Positions 8,842-16,940 of a stretch of 64,000 bases of DNA are shown one piece after another. Origin of the DNA: Aquipseudomonas alcaligenes NBRC 14159 (lineage in GTDB: Bacteria; Pseudomonadota; Gammaproteobacteria; Pseudomonadales; Pseudomonadaceae). The stretch spans positions 1 to 64,000 of the forward strand of contig NZ_BATI01000036.1 in NCBI RefSeq assembly GCF_000467105.1, written 5' to 3'. A program made the position numbers and the translations under genes. The notes beneath the pieces are model-generated. The model saw nothing but the letters and a program-made list of their open reading frames with translations, had not been told where the DNA came from and did not search any database. The number at the start of each line of letters is the position of its first letter. Positions within the stretch are counted from its first letter, which is position 1.

Positions 8842-9007
8842 GGGTCAGAGGCTCCGTGGCGGCGCGGGCAGCTGGGACAGGGTGAGCAGGCAATTGCGCA
8901 TGGTGGTCTCCGGAGGGTGGAAAAATCGGCTGGGCGATTCTGCTGGAGGCAGGCTGGGTGCGAAAGTGCCCGAAAGACGCAATAACGCCTGACGGGCACA
9001 GATCCGT

Positions 9008-9778
9008 TCAGGGCGCCTTGTTTTCGATCAGGCAGTTGCCGCCGTCCACCACCAGTACCTCGCCGGTGATGTAGCTGGACTCGGGCGACGCCAGGAAGGC
9101 CACGGCGGCGGCCACTTCTTCAGGGCGCCCAGCCCGCCCGACCGGCGTGTACGCGGCGGCGTGCCGCTCTTCGTCGGTGGAGGAGCCGGTGCCGATCCAG
9201 CCTGGCGCCACGCTGTTGACCGTGATGCCCTGCTTGGCCACTTCCAGCGCCAGCCCCATCGACAGGCCGAGCATGCCGGCCTTGGCCGCACTGTAGGCCG
9301 ACTCGCCGACATTGCTGCCGCGGGTGCCGGTGGTCGAGCTGATATTGACGATGCGCCCGTAACCGCGCGCCTGCATGCCCGGCAGCACGGCGCGGGTGAG
9401 CAGGAAGGCGGTGGTCAGGTTGCGCGTGAGCGACAGCTGCCAGGTGACCAGGTCCATTTGCGCCAGCTCGGCGAACGGCTCAGGGCTGCCCTGCATGGCC
9501 ATGCCGGCATTGTTCACCAGGATATCCACCCGCCCCCACTGCGCCTCGGCCCAGGCGGCCAGTTCGGCGACCTGCTGCTCGTCGGTGAGGTCGGCGATCC
9601 AGGCACGTGCTTCAATACCTTCCTGGCGCAGCTCGGCGGCGCGCTGTTCGATACGCGGGCTGCTGGCGGTGACCAGCACCCGCGCTCCCGCCAGCCCCAG
9701 ACGCCGCGCGATGGCCATGCCGATGCCCTGTTCGCTGCCGGCGCCGCTGACCAGTGCCACTTGCCCTTTCATGTTCAT
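9008..9778 (-). CDS. SDR family oxidoreductase
   Basis: A 256-aa classical short-chain dehydrogenase. The glycine-rich cofactor motif SGAGSEQGIG is at residues 11-20, followed by the NNAGM motif, the catalytic Ser in NISSTTG and the YSAAK pair. The start at 9778 is preferred over 9799 because AAAGG lies 7 bases upstream and because the earlier ATG would fall in the operator. The gene is divergent from the aminotransferase gene and shares its control region. The substrate is unknown; context suggests the same amine or amino-acid catabolic route as the aminotransferase and ligase. Confidence 0.85.
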   Translation of the reverse strand: MNMKGQVALVSGAGSEQGIGMAIARRLGLAGARVLVTASSPRIEQRAAELRQEGIEARAWIADLTDEQQVAELAAWAEAQWGRVDILVNNAGMAMQGSPEPFAELAQMDLVTWQLSLTRNLTTAFLLTRAVLPGMQARGYGRIVNISSTTGTRGSNVGESAYSAAKAGMLGLSMGLALEVAKQGITVNSVAPGWIGTGSSTDEERHAAAYTPVGRAGRPEEVAAAVAFLASPESSYITGEVLVVDGGNCLIENKAP

Positions 9779-9790
9779 GGATAAGCCTTT

Positions 9791-9800
9791 TGTGATCACA
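9791..9800. promoter_or_regulatory. Operator palindrome TGTGATCACA, copy 1
   Basis: A perfect 10-bp palindrome, extended to TTTGTGATCACAAA, just upstream of the SDR start. The same sequence recurs 63 bp away, about six helical turns. The form fits a dimeric GntR/FCD regulator, and such a gene lies next door. It resembles the centre of CRP sites but lacks their 6-bp spacer. Confidence 0.7.
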
Positions 9801-9853
9801 AATTTAAGTTGATACTAGATTAATTCGCTCAAAAATGGAGCTATTGCCATTTC

Positions 9854-9863
9854 TGTGATCACA
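9854..9863. promoter_or_regulatory. Operator palindrome TGTGATCACA, copy 2
   Basis: The second copy of the palindrome, here CTGTGATCACAAAA, lies 38 bases before the aminotransferase start. Together with copy 1 it brackets the divergent promoters and could allow looping or simultaneous repression of both directions. Confidence 0.7.
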
Positions 9864-9900
9864 AAATAGCATGTGCAGAAATTCGAACGAGGTGTTCAAC

Positions 9901-11292
9901 ATGACTGCCAGCGGTATCAGCCCCTCCGCCGTGGAAACCTTCGCCGCCCGCGAGCGCGAACTGTTCCTGGCGCGCAACCCGAAATCCGTGGCCCTGGCCG
10001 AACGTGCGCGCAACTCGCTGTACGCCGGCGTGCCGATGCACTGGATGGCCGACTGGTCGACCCCCTGCCCGCTGTTCGTCGAGCGCGCCAAGGGTGCACG
10101 CTTCTATGACGTCGACGGCCACGAGTACATCGACTTCTGCCTGGGCGACACCGGCACCATGTTCGGCCATTCGCCGGACCCGATCGCCAAGGCCATCGCC
10201 GAGCAGGCCAACAACGGCCTGACCACCATGCTGCCGGGCGAGGACGCCGTGGTCTGCGGCGAGCTGCTGGCCGAGCGCTTCGGCCTGCCGTTCTGGCAGG
10301 TCACCGCCACCGCCACCGACTCCAACCGCTACGTGCTGCGCTGGGCCCGCGCCGTGACCGGCAAGAAAACCCTGCTGGTGTTCGACGGCTGCTACCACGG
10401 CACCGTAGACGACGTGATGGTGCGCTACCGCGATGGCGAAACCGTGCACCGCTCCGGTCTGGTCGGCCAGGCCTATGACCTGACCCAGTACAGCCGCTCG
10501 ATTCCGTTCAACGACGTCGAGGCGCTGGAAGCGGCGCTGGCCAAGGGCGACGTCTGCGCCCTGCTGTGCGAGCCGGCCATGACCAACATCGGCATGGTCC
10601 TGCCCGACCCGGGCTTTATGCAGAAGTGCCGGGAACTCACCCGTAAATATGGCTCGCTGCTGATCATCGACGAGACCCACACCATCTCCACCAATATCGG
10701 TGGCTGCACAAAGCTGTGGAACCTCGACCCGGACTTCTTCGTGGTCGGCAAGCCGATCGCCGGCGGCGTGCCCTGCGGCATCTTCGGCTGTAGCGCCGAG
10801 ATGGCCGAGAAGATGCTCGCCTCGCGCAAAAAAGCCCAGGAAGACAGCCATGGCCACGGCCACAGCGGCATGGGCACCACCCTCTCGGCCAACGCCCTGG
10901 CCATGCACTGCATGCGCGCCAACCTGGAACAGGTGATGACCCAGGCCGCCTACGACCACATGCTGCCGCTGGCCAAGCGCCTGGCCGACGGCTTCCGTGG
11001 CCTGATCGCCAAGCATGACCTGAAGTGGTCGGTGACCGAGCTGGGCGCGCGCAGCGAATTCCAGTTCTGCCCGGTATCGCCACGCACCGGCGCCGAGGCC
11101 GAGGCCGCCTTCCACGACGAGCTGCAGATGGCCATCCACCTGTACCTGATCAACCGCGGCATTCTGATCACCCCGTTCCACAACATGACCCTGTGCTGCC
11201 CGAGCACCACGGCCGCGGATGTGGACAAGCTGATCAGCATGCTGGACCAGGCCATTACCGAGCTGCTGGCCATTCCCGGCGCGCGGCTCTAA
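9901..11292 (+). CDS. Class III PLP-dependent aminotransferase
   Basis: A 463-aa aspartate-aminotransferase-fold (class III) enzyme of the glutamate-1-semialdehyde/omega-transaminase group. Visible motifs are the substrate-entry GDTGTMFGH, the PLP-binding CYHGTVDD, DETHTISTNIGG with the Asp that contacts the PLP nitrogen, and VVGKPIAGGVPCG with the Schiff-base Lys. The start at 9901 has GAGG 8 bases upstream; the earlier ATG at 9871 has no ribosome site and abuts operator 2. The gene is followed by a repeat pair and then a glutamine-synthetase-like gene. Together they suggest use of an amine or amino acid as nitrogen source; the substrate cannot be named. Confidence 0.85.
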   Translation: MTASGISPSAVETFAARERELFLARNPKSVALAERARNSLYAGVPMHWMADWSTPCPLFVERAKGARFYDVDGHEYIDFCLGDTGTMFGHSPDPIAKAIAEQANNGLTTMLPGEDAVVCGELLAERFGLPFWQVTATATDSNRYVLRWARAVTGKKTLLVFDGCYHGTVDDVMVRYRDGETVHRSGLVGQAYDLTQYSRSIPFNDVEALEAALAKGDVCALLCEPAMTNIGMVLPDPGFMQKCRELTRKYGSLLIIDETHTISTNIGGCTKLWNLDPDFFVVGKPIAGGVPCGIFGCSAEMAEKMLASRKKAQEDSHGHGHSGMGTTLSANALAMHCMRANLEQVMTQAAYDHMLPLAKRLADGFRGLIAKHDLKWSVTELGARSEFQFCPVSPRTGAEAEAAFHDELQMAIHLYLINRGILITPFHNMTLCCPSTTAADVDKLISMLDQAITELLAIPGARL

Positions 11293-11312
11293 GCCGTTCT
11301 CGGGCGCTCTTG

Positions 11313-11347
11313 CCCCCTCTCCCTCCGGGAGAGGGTTGGGGTGAGGG
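11313..11347 (+). repeat. REP-type palindrome, left copy
   Basis: The palindrome CCCTCTCC-CTCC-GGGAGAGGG plus a GGGGTGAGGG tail lies directly after the aminotransferase stop. An inverted copy ends at 11410, so the two form a BIME-like pair. The same element occurs inside vgrG at 61264. It may also terminate the aminotransferase transcript. Confidence 0.8.
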
Positions 11348-11374
11348 AAGCCCGACTCCGAGTCGCCTGAATCA

Positions 11375-11410
11375 CCCTCACCCCTAGCCCCTCTCCCGGA
11401 GGGAGAGGGG
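11375..11410 (-). repeat. REP-type palindrome, right (inverted) copy
   Basis: CCCTCACCCC followed by CCTCTCCCGGAGGGAGAGG is the inverse of the copy at 11313. Its right end, GGAGGGAGAGGGGA, runs into the first possible ATG (11412) of the glutamine-synthetase-like gene and looks like a very strong Shine-Dalgarno sequence. Confidence 0.8.
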
Positions 11411-11432
11411 AATGAAAAGCAAGGACACCACC

Positions 11433-12800
11433 ATGCAATTCGCCAACCCCCAGGAAGCCCGCGACTTCCTCGCCCAGCACCCCGAGGTGCGCCTGATCGA
11501 GCTGATGCTGATCGACGCCAACGGCATCCCGCGCGGCAAGCTGCTGCACCGCGACGAGCTACTGGCGATCTACGAGAACGGCCGCCCGCTGCCCAGCTCC
11601 ATCCTCTCGCTGACCATCCAGGGCGAGGACGTCGAGGCCAGCGGCCTGGTCTGGGAAGTCGCCGATGCCGACTGCTGGACCTACCCGCTCCCCGGCAGCC
11701 TGACCCTACAAACCTGGCGTGCCACGCCCACCGGCCAGGTGCAGGTGAGCATGCACCCGACCCAGGGCGCGCCGGCCGCCGCCGGCGACCCACGCCATGT
11801 GCTGGCGCGCGCCATCGACCGCCTCAAGGCCGACGGCTACCACCCGGTGATGGCGGTGGAGCTGGAGTTCTACCTGCTGGACAAGCACCGCGACGCCAAC
11901 GGCCGCCCGCAACCGGCCGTGCAGGCCAACGGCGTGCGCCCGCAGGCGCCGCAGGTGTATGGCGTGCTGGAGCTGGAGCAGCAGCAGGCCTTCCTCGATG
12001 ACCTCTACAGCGCCTGCGAGGCCCAGGGCCTGCCGGTGCGCACGGCGATCTCCGAGTACGCCCCCGGCCAGCTGGAGCTGACCCTGGAGCACCGCTTCGA
12101 CGCCCTGCAGGCGGTCGACGAAGGCATCCGCTACAAGCGCCTGGTCAAGGGCGTGGCCAACAAGCACGGGCTGATCGCCTGCTTCATGGCCAAGCCGTTC
12201 GGCGATCTGGCCGGCAGCGGCCTGCATATGCACGTGTCGCTGGCCGATGAACAGGGCAATAACCTGATGGCCTCGGAAGACCCGCACGGCACCCCGCTGC
12301 TGCGCCACGCCATCGGCGGGATGATGGCCACGCTCAACGATGCGCTGGCGATCTTCTGCCCCAACGCCAACTCCTACCGCCGCTTCCAGGCCAACAGCTA
12401 CGCGCCGCTGGCCAAGAGCTGGGGCGTGAACAACCGCACCGTGTCGTTCCGCGTGCCCGGCGGTCCGGCCAAGAGCCGTCACGTGGAGCACCGCATCTGC
12501 GGCGCCGATGCCAACCCATACCTGGCAGCCGCGGCGATCCTCGCCGGCATCCACCATGGCATCAAGCACCAGATCGACCCGGGCGAGGCCATCGTCGGCA
12601 ACGGCTACGAGCAGGCCCGCGAAACCCTGCCGACCGACTGGCTGACCGCGCTGCGCACCCTGGAACAGTCGGCCTGGGCCAAGGAAGCCCTCGGTGAGGA
12701 CTTCCTGAAGATCTTCCTGGCGATCAAATGGGAAGAGTTCCGCCAGTTCGTCGGCGAGGTCGGCGAGCAGGATTGGCGCTGGTACCTGACCCACGCCTGA
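11433..12800 (+). CDS. Glutamine-synthetase-like (gamma-glutamyl) ligase
   Basis: About 455 aa, or 462 if translation begins at the ATG at 11412. I prefer 11433, with AAGGA 7 bases upstream; 11412 follows a strong Shine-Dalgarno-like sequence that belongs to a repeat. It contains the GS N-terminal beta-grasp (LIELMLIDANGIPRGKLL) and the catalytic domain with MAVELEFYL, GSGLHMHVSL, PNANSYRRF and NRTVSFRVPGG. The extended DANGIPRGK start and the genes around it favour the PuuA/gamma-glutamylpolyamine-synthetase branch over true glutamine synthetase. Such enzymes glutamylate an amine before oxidation. The actual amine is unknown. Confidence 0.82.
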   Translation: MQFANPQEARDFLAQHPEVRLIELMLIDANGIPRGKLLHRDELLAIYENGRPLPSSILSLTIQGEDVEASGLVWEVADADCWTYPLPGSLTLQTWRATPTGQVQVSMHPTQGAPAAAGDPRHVLARAIDRLKADGYHPVMAVELEFYLLDKHRDANGRPQPAVQANGVRPQAPQVYGVLELEQQQAFLDDLYSACEAQGLPVRTAISEYAPGQLELTLEHRFDALQAVDEGIRYKRLVKGVANKHGLIACFMAKPFGDLAGSGLHMHVSLADEQGNNLMASEDPHGTPLLRHAIGGMMATLNDALAIFCPNANSYRRFQANSYAPLAKSWGVNNRTVSFRVPGGPAKSRHVEHRICGADANPYLAAAAILAGIHHGIKHQIDPGEAIVGNGYEQARETLPTDWLTALRTLEQSAWAKEALGEDFLKIFLAIKWEEFRQFVGEVGEQDWRWYLTHA

Positions 12801-12840
12801 GAGGCTGCTGCGCCGATGACCCACAGGGAAGTGGGAAATG

Positions 12841-12865
12841 CCTCGGGCTGCAGGAGCAGCCGAGG
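12841..12865 (+). other. Hairpin in the leader before the second SDR
   Basis: CCTCGGGCTGC (12841-12851) pairs with GCAGCCGAGG (12856-12865) with one bulged G. It sits in the 145-bp gap between the ligase and the SDR genes, with no T-run. It could weaken read-through or stabilise the mRNA; the role is unknown. Confidence 0.35.
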
Positions 12866-12945
12866 CGCAGGTGTTGTTGGAGCCTAGCCTGCTCATCGCT
12901 CGCGACGCCTCTCGCCAACCCGTTCTCCCTTACGGAGGAGCACCT

Positions 12946-13701
12946 ATGCAACCCGTCGTACTGATCACCGGCGCCGCCGGCGGCCTCGGCCGCGCCCTGG
13001 CGCAGCGTTTTCACCAGGGCAACTGGCGGGTGGTGGTCACCGACCAGAACGCCGCCGGGCTGGCCCAGCTGGGCCATGAGATGCCGCTGGCCGGCTGCAT
13101 CACCGCCGACCTGCGCACGGCCGACGCCTGCCGCGACGTGGTCGAGCGCACGCTGGGCCGCGTTGGGCGACTGGATGCGCTGGTCAACGCCGCCGGAATC
13201 TGGCGCGAGGGACCGGTGGAGGAGTTCAGCGAAGAGGATTACGACCTGCTCATGGCGGTCAACCTCAAGGCGCCGTTCTTCATGTGCTCGGCGGCCATCC
13301 CGCACCTGAAGGAAAGCCGTGGCTGCATCGTCAATATCTCCAGCGACGCCGGCCACCAGGGCAACCGCAATGCGGCGGCCTACTGCGCCAGCAAGGGCGG
13401 TTTGACGCTCCTGGGCAAGACCCTGGCGCTGGACCTGGCGCCGCATGGCGTGCGGGTCAACACGGTATCGCCCGGCGATATCGACACGCCCATGCTGCAG
13501 TTCCAGGCCGAGCGTTACGGCAACGGCAACCCGCGCGCCTACTTCCGCGAGCTGCTGGACAAGTATCCGCAGGGCGAGCGCGCCCGCTTCGTCCAGCCCG
13601 CCGAGGTGGCCGAGCTGGTGCATTTCCTCTGCCAGCCGGGGGCAGCCGCCATCACCGGCGCCGATCTGGCGATCGACCTCGGACTGTCGGCTGGCAAGTG
13701 A
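12946..13701 (+). CDS. SDR family oxidoreductase
   Basis: A 251-aa classical SDR. The cofactor motif ITGAAGGLG is at residues 6-14, NAAG near 80, the catalytic Ser in NISSDAG and the YCASK pair follow. The start at 12946 has an excellent GGAGGAG ribosome site, while the open frame upstream to 12838 shows no sign of coding. It follows the aminotransferase and GS-like genes on the same strand with a 145-bp leader, so it is likely the third step gene of the same catabolic unit. It is only distantly like the SDR at 9008. The substrate is unknown. Confidence 0.85.
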   Translation: MQPVVLITGAAGGLGRALAQRFHQGNWRVVVTDQNAAGLAQLGHEMPLAGCITADLRTADACRDVVERTLGRVGRLDALVNAAGIWREGPVEEFSEEDYDLLMAVNLKAPFFMCSAAIPHLKESRGCIVNISSDAGHQGNRNAAAYCASKGGLTLLGKTLALDLAPHGVRVNTVSPGDIDTPMLQFQAERYGNGNPRAYFRELLDKYPQGERARFVQPAEVAELVHFLCQPGAAAITGADLAIDLGLSAGK

Positions 13702-13704
13702 GGT

Positions 13705-14424
13705 CTAGTCGGCCAGCCGGCTGTCGACCTTGAGGTACTCGCCCGCCACGCTGATGCCGGCGCCGCCATAGTCCTGGCAGCGCTCGCCGAATACTTCCAG
13801 CACCCGCAGGTCGAGGCTCTCGCGCAGCACTCCGAGCGTGCAGCCCTCGGCCAGCCCGGTGTCGCGCACCGTCCAGTAGGATCCCTGGCCGTCGAGCCGG
13901 CCGCTCAGCTCGCCGATGGCGGCCGGACCGTAGTCGTCGAGCGGCCCGCGGCCCACGCGGATCGGGTAGAACTGCAGCCGATAACCATCGCCCTGGCGCC
14001 GCACTTCGATAACGCTCCAGCCGCCCTGACCGGCGTAGCGCAGGTAGCGCCCCTCGGCCGAAGCCTGCAACGCGGCATAGTCGACCGCCGCCGCGACCTT
14101 GGCCAGATTGAAGCGGGTCGCCTCGCCCTCGAAGCCGGCACGCAGCGCCCGCTGCATCCAGGCGCGGGCCATGCCGTTCTGCCCGGCCTTGAGGCTGGCC
14201 AGCATCAGGTTGTTCAGCGCCAGCTCCTGCGCCTTGCTGTCGTCGGCATCCTCGGCGAAGCCGAGCTGACGCACGAACGCCTGCAGCGCCTCGGTGGAAC
14301 GCCCCGCCTGATAGGCGGCCGTGCCGACGCCATTGCAGCTCACCGCATCGGTGCAGGCCTGCTGCGCGGCGGTGCAGAACGCGCCAAAAGGCAGCAGAAA
14401 GAAAGCCATCAGCAGGTGTCGCAT
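13705..14424 (-). CDS. Exported protein with TPR-like repeats
   Basis: A 239-aa protein. The start at 14424 has GGGAGAC upstream and gives a signal peptide (MRHLLMAFFLLPFGAFCTAAQ). The mature N-terminal part (about 25-110) looks like Sel1/TPR helices (GVGTAAYQAGRSTEALQAFVRQ, ALNNLMLASLKAGQNGMARAWMQRALRAG). The C-terminal half is strand-rich with several Cys that could form disulfides. I do not recognise a specific family. It converges on the second SDR with a 3-bp gap and is divergent from a thioesterase gene. Periplasmic location is inferred. Confidence 0.65.
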   Translation of the reverse strand: MRHLLMAFFLLPFGAFCTAAQQACTDAVSCNGVGTAAYQAGRSTEALQAFVRQLGFAEDADDSKAQELALNNLMLASLKAGQNGMARAWMQRALRAGFEGEATRFNLAKVAAAVDYAALQASAEGRYLRYAGQGGWSVIEVRRQGDGYRLQFYPIRVGRGPLDDYGPAAIGELSGRLDGQGSYWTVRDTGLAEGCTLGVLRESLDLRVLEVFGERCQDYGGAGISVAGEYLKVDSRLAD

Positions 14425-14608
14425 ATTCAGTCTCCCGGGCGAAAGGTGCCTGGTTAGGTGGTTTGGCGCGTCTGTGCACGATAGTCGGCCACATACTTGC
14501 ATGGTGCCCCGCGCTGGCACAGCGAAGTAGACAGGCAGAACCTATAACAACAAGCAGACCCCGCAGGACTGCATCGCCAGCACCTTAAAACTGCCTATGA
14601 GACACACG

Positions 14609-15091
14609 ATGGAACTCGCAACCAGCAAACTCTCCATGACCGTGCTGATGACGCCGGACATGGCCAACTTTTCCGGCAACGTACATGGCGGCACCCTGCT
14701 CAAATACCTCGACGAGGTGGCCTATGCCTGCGCCGCGCGTTACGCCGGCTGCTACGTGGTGACCCTGTCGGTGGACCAGGTGATCTTCCGCGAGCCGGTG
14801 CATGTCGGCGAACTGGTCACCTTCCTCGCCTCGGTCAACTACACCGGGCGCACTTCGATGGAGATCGGCATCAAGGTGATCACCGAGAACATCCGCGAGC
14901 GTTCGGTGCGCCACAGCAACAGCTGCTTCTTCACCATGGTGGCGATGGACGAGCACGGCCAGCCCAAGCCGGTGCCGCCGCTGCAGCCTGGGAGCGCCGA
15001 CGAACAGCGGCGCTTCCGCCAGGCGCAGCAGCGCCGGGTGATCCGCGAGGAACTGGAACAGCGCTACCAGTTCCTCGACGACGAGGGCTGA
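14609..15091 (+). CDS. Acyl-CoA thioesterase, hotdog fold
   Basis: A 160-aa cytosolic hotdog protein of the YciA/BACH type, which hydrolyses acyl-CoA thioesters. The signature FSGNVHGGTLLKYLDEVAYACAA occupies residues 21-43 and includes the Asn/His/Gly loop and the catalytic Asp of the family. The 3' end is charged and helical. The start at 14609 has GAGAC nearby; an in-frame ATG at 14597 has a poorer site but cannot be excluded. It is a single gene, convergent with the PepSY gene. Confidence 0.85.
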   Translation: MELATSKLSMTVLMTPDMANFSGNVHGGTLLKYLDEVAYACAARYAGCYVVTLSVDQVIFREPVHVGELVTFLASVNYTGRTSMEIGIKVITENIRERSVRHSNSCFFTMVAMDEHGQPKPVPPLQPGSADEQRRFRQAQQRRVIREELEQRYQFLDDEG

Positions 15092-15095
15092 GCAC

Positions 15096-16463
15096 TCAGC
15101 CGGCGACTGCCTCGGCCCCGCGCCGGGTCAGGCGCTGGCCGAGCCAGTCCAGCGCCAGCATCAGCAATAAGGAGGCGCCGACCAGCGGGAACAGCAGGCC
15201 CAGGCCGAACATGATCGCCACCCCGCCCTTCCACAGCGGCAGGTCGTGGCGCAGTGGCGGCACACCAAAGTGGCCTTGCGGACGGCGTTTCCACCACATC
15301 ACCAGGCCACTGACCGAGGCCAGCAGGATCAGCAGGCACGCCAGCAGCATCAGCAACTGGTTGGCCAGGCCGAACATCTTGCCCTCGTGCAGCATGGCGC
15401 CACTCTCCACCGCCCGCGCCACCAGGCCATAGTCGGCCCAGCGGATGTCCGCCAGCACCTGGCCGCTGTACTGATCCAGGTGCAGGGTGGCGTCATGGCG
15501 CGGGTCATCGGCGAACAGGGCGACGGTGAACACGCCCTTGTCGTCGGCCGGGAAGCTGACGCTGTAGCCCGGCTGCACAGCCAGGCGGCTGGCGGTGTCG
15601 ACGACCTGTTGCAAACCGATGCGCGCGGCAGCTGCCGGCGCGGCGGGAGCATGGCCGTTGTGCGCGGCATGCGGGTCGGATTGCGGCAGCGGGGTGTTCT
15701 CCACCGCCCAGGCCACGGTCTGCCGGGCCGCCGTATTGAGGCTGCGCGCCTGCAGGTCCGACTGCGGCACCGCATCCCACATGGCCGCCGGGAAGTGGTT
15801 CCAGGCGCCGGCGAACTGCGCGCCCCAGAAGCCGGTCCAGGTCATGCCGGTGAGCAGCATGAACAGCAGCACGGCGCTGCCCCAGAACCCGGTGACCGCA
15901 TGCAGGTCGCGCCACAGCAGGCGGCCGCGGGCATTCAGGCGCGGCCACAGCACGCCAGCGCCACGCTGGCCGCGCGGCCACCAGAGGTAAAGGCCGGACA
16001 CCACCAGCACCACGCCCCAGCCGGCGGCCAGCTCGATCAGGCGATCGCCGACAGTGCCGATCAGCAGTTCGCCGTGCAGGGCGCGGGCGAGAGCCTGCAG
16101 GTTGTTCGCCGCGTCCTGCTGGCCGAGCAGCGCGCCGCTATAGGGGTCGAGGAACAGGTTGGTCTTGCGTCCGTCGAGCTGGGCGACGAACTGCGCGCTG
16201 CTCTCGGCAGTTGCCGGCGGCAGGTACTGGCTCACCTCGGCCTGCGGCAGCGCCTGCTGCAGGCGCGCAAGCTGCTGGTCGGCGGACAGCGGCGTACCGG
16301 CCGGCTGCACGCTGAGCAGCTCGGGATACATCAGCTGGTCCAGCTGCGGCTTGAACAGGTAGACGATGCCCGTCAGCGACAGCAGGATCATGAAGGGAAT
16401 GACGAACAGCCCGGCATAGAAGTGCCAGCGCCAGGCCAGGTTGTAGAAGGATGGCTTGCTCAT
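15096..16463 (-). CDS. PepSY-associated TM helix protein (iron/flavin reductase-like)
   Basis: A 455-aa inner-membrane protein of the PepSY_TM (PiuB-like) family. It has an N-terminal TM helix (YAGLFVIPFMILLSLTGIVYLF), PepSY-like periplasmic regions, further TM helices near residues 185-225 and 350-450, and conserved His in WRWHFYAG and in DLHAVTGFWG. Relatives are linked to uptake or reduction of siderophore-bound iron and to copper. The start at 16463 has GCGGAG 7 bases upstream; the ATG 15 bases earlier does not. It follows a DUF2946 gene on the same strand, a pairing common in metal-uptake loci. No Fur box was recognised. Confidence 0.8.
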   Translation of the reverse strand: MSKPSFYNLAWRWHFYAGLFVIPFMILLSLTGIVYLFKPQLDQLMYPELLSVQPAGTPLSADQQLARLQQALPQAEVSQYLPPATAESSAQFVAQLDGRKTNLFLDPYSGALLGQQDAANNLQALARALHGELLIGTVGDRLIELAAGWGVVLVVSGLYLWWPRGQRGAGVLWPRLNARGRLLWRDLHAVTGFWGSAVLLFMLLTGMTWTGFWGAQFAGAWNHFPAAMWDAVPQSDLQARSLNTAARQTVAWAVENTPLPQSDPHAAHNGHAPAAPAAAARIGLQQVVDTASRLAVQPGYSVSFPADDKGVFTVALFADDPRHDATLHLDQYSGQVLADIRWADYGLVARAVESGAMLHEGKMFGLANQLLMLLACLLILLASVSGLVMWWKRRPQGHFGVPPLRHDLPLWKGGVAIMFGLGLLFPLVGASLLLMLALDWLGQRLTRRGAEAVAG

Positions 16464-16517
16464 GCGAATACTCCGCAATGGTCGGATCGAGAGGCTCTGC
16501 GGCCTCTGGTGGAAGGA

Positions 16518-16880
16518 TCAGACGAAGCGGTGCGGTGGGGCGCGCGGCGGCGCATCGTGCGGGATGACCGGCTCGCCCCGGACGCTGGTGAGCACCGGGG
16601 CGTGCAGCGTGGCGACGACTATGGCCACTCCATCCAGGCCCGGCAGGGTGCCGGTCAGCGCCGGGCTGGACAGCAGCAGGGTGCAGTAGCCGCATTGCGC
16701 CCACAGCGGCGCATCGTGCGGCTGCGGCGCGTGCTCCGCATCACCGCAGGCCATCTCGCTCATCCAGGCCGGCACGGCGCTGGCCGCCACGGCCTGTGAG
16801 AACAGCGGCGCAGCCAGCAGCAGGAACATGGCCAGCAGGGCCAGGCGCGCAGTGCTCTGTAGGCGGCAGGTCGGGGTCAA
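16518..16880 (-). CDS. DUF2946 family protein
   Basis: About 120 aa. It has an N-terminal signal peptide or anchor (ARLALLAMFLLLAAPLFSQAVA) and a central CGYC pair in a His/Pro-rich region, the layout of DUF2946. Members usually sit beside copper or TonB-dependent receptor genes. No ATG start gives a complete signal peptide. The TTG at 16880 gives a basic n-region before the hydrophobic core; the frame extends to a TTG at 16931, and the first ATG is 16829. It belongs to the run of minus-strand genes from 18733 to 15096. Metal binding by the CGYC pair is inferred. Confidence 0.65.
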   Translation of the reverse strand: MTPTCRLQSTARLALLAMFLLLAAPLFSQAVAASAVPAWMSEMACGDAEHAPQPHDAPLWAQCGYCTLLLSSPALTGTLPGLDGVAIVVATLHAPVLTSVRGEPVIPHDAPPRAPPHRFV

Positions 16881-16940
16881 GGGGCTATCCGGTTGGGCAG
16901 GAAACGGGGCGCGAGCGCGCCCCGGGGGCAAGCATAGCCG

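Noticed and set aside
9791..9863. CRP/Vfr binding sites
   Set aside because: The TGTGA and TCACA halves touch with no 6-bp spacer, so the palindrome does not fit a CRP site.
9859..11793. A 644-aa minus-strand frame opposite the aminotransferase
   Set aside because: It crosses the repeat pair and an operator and shows only low-complexity shadow sequence.
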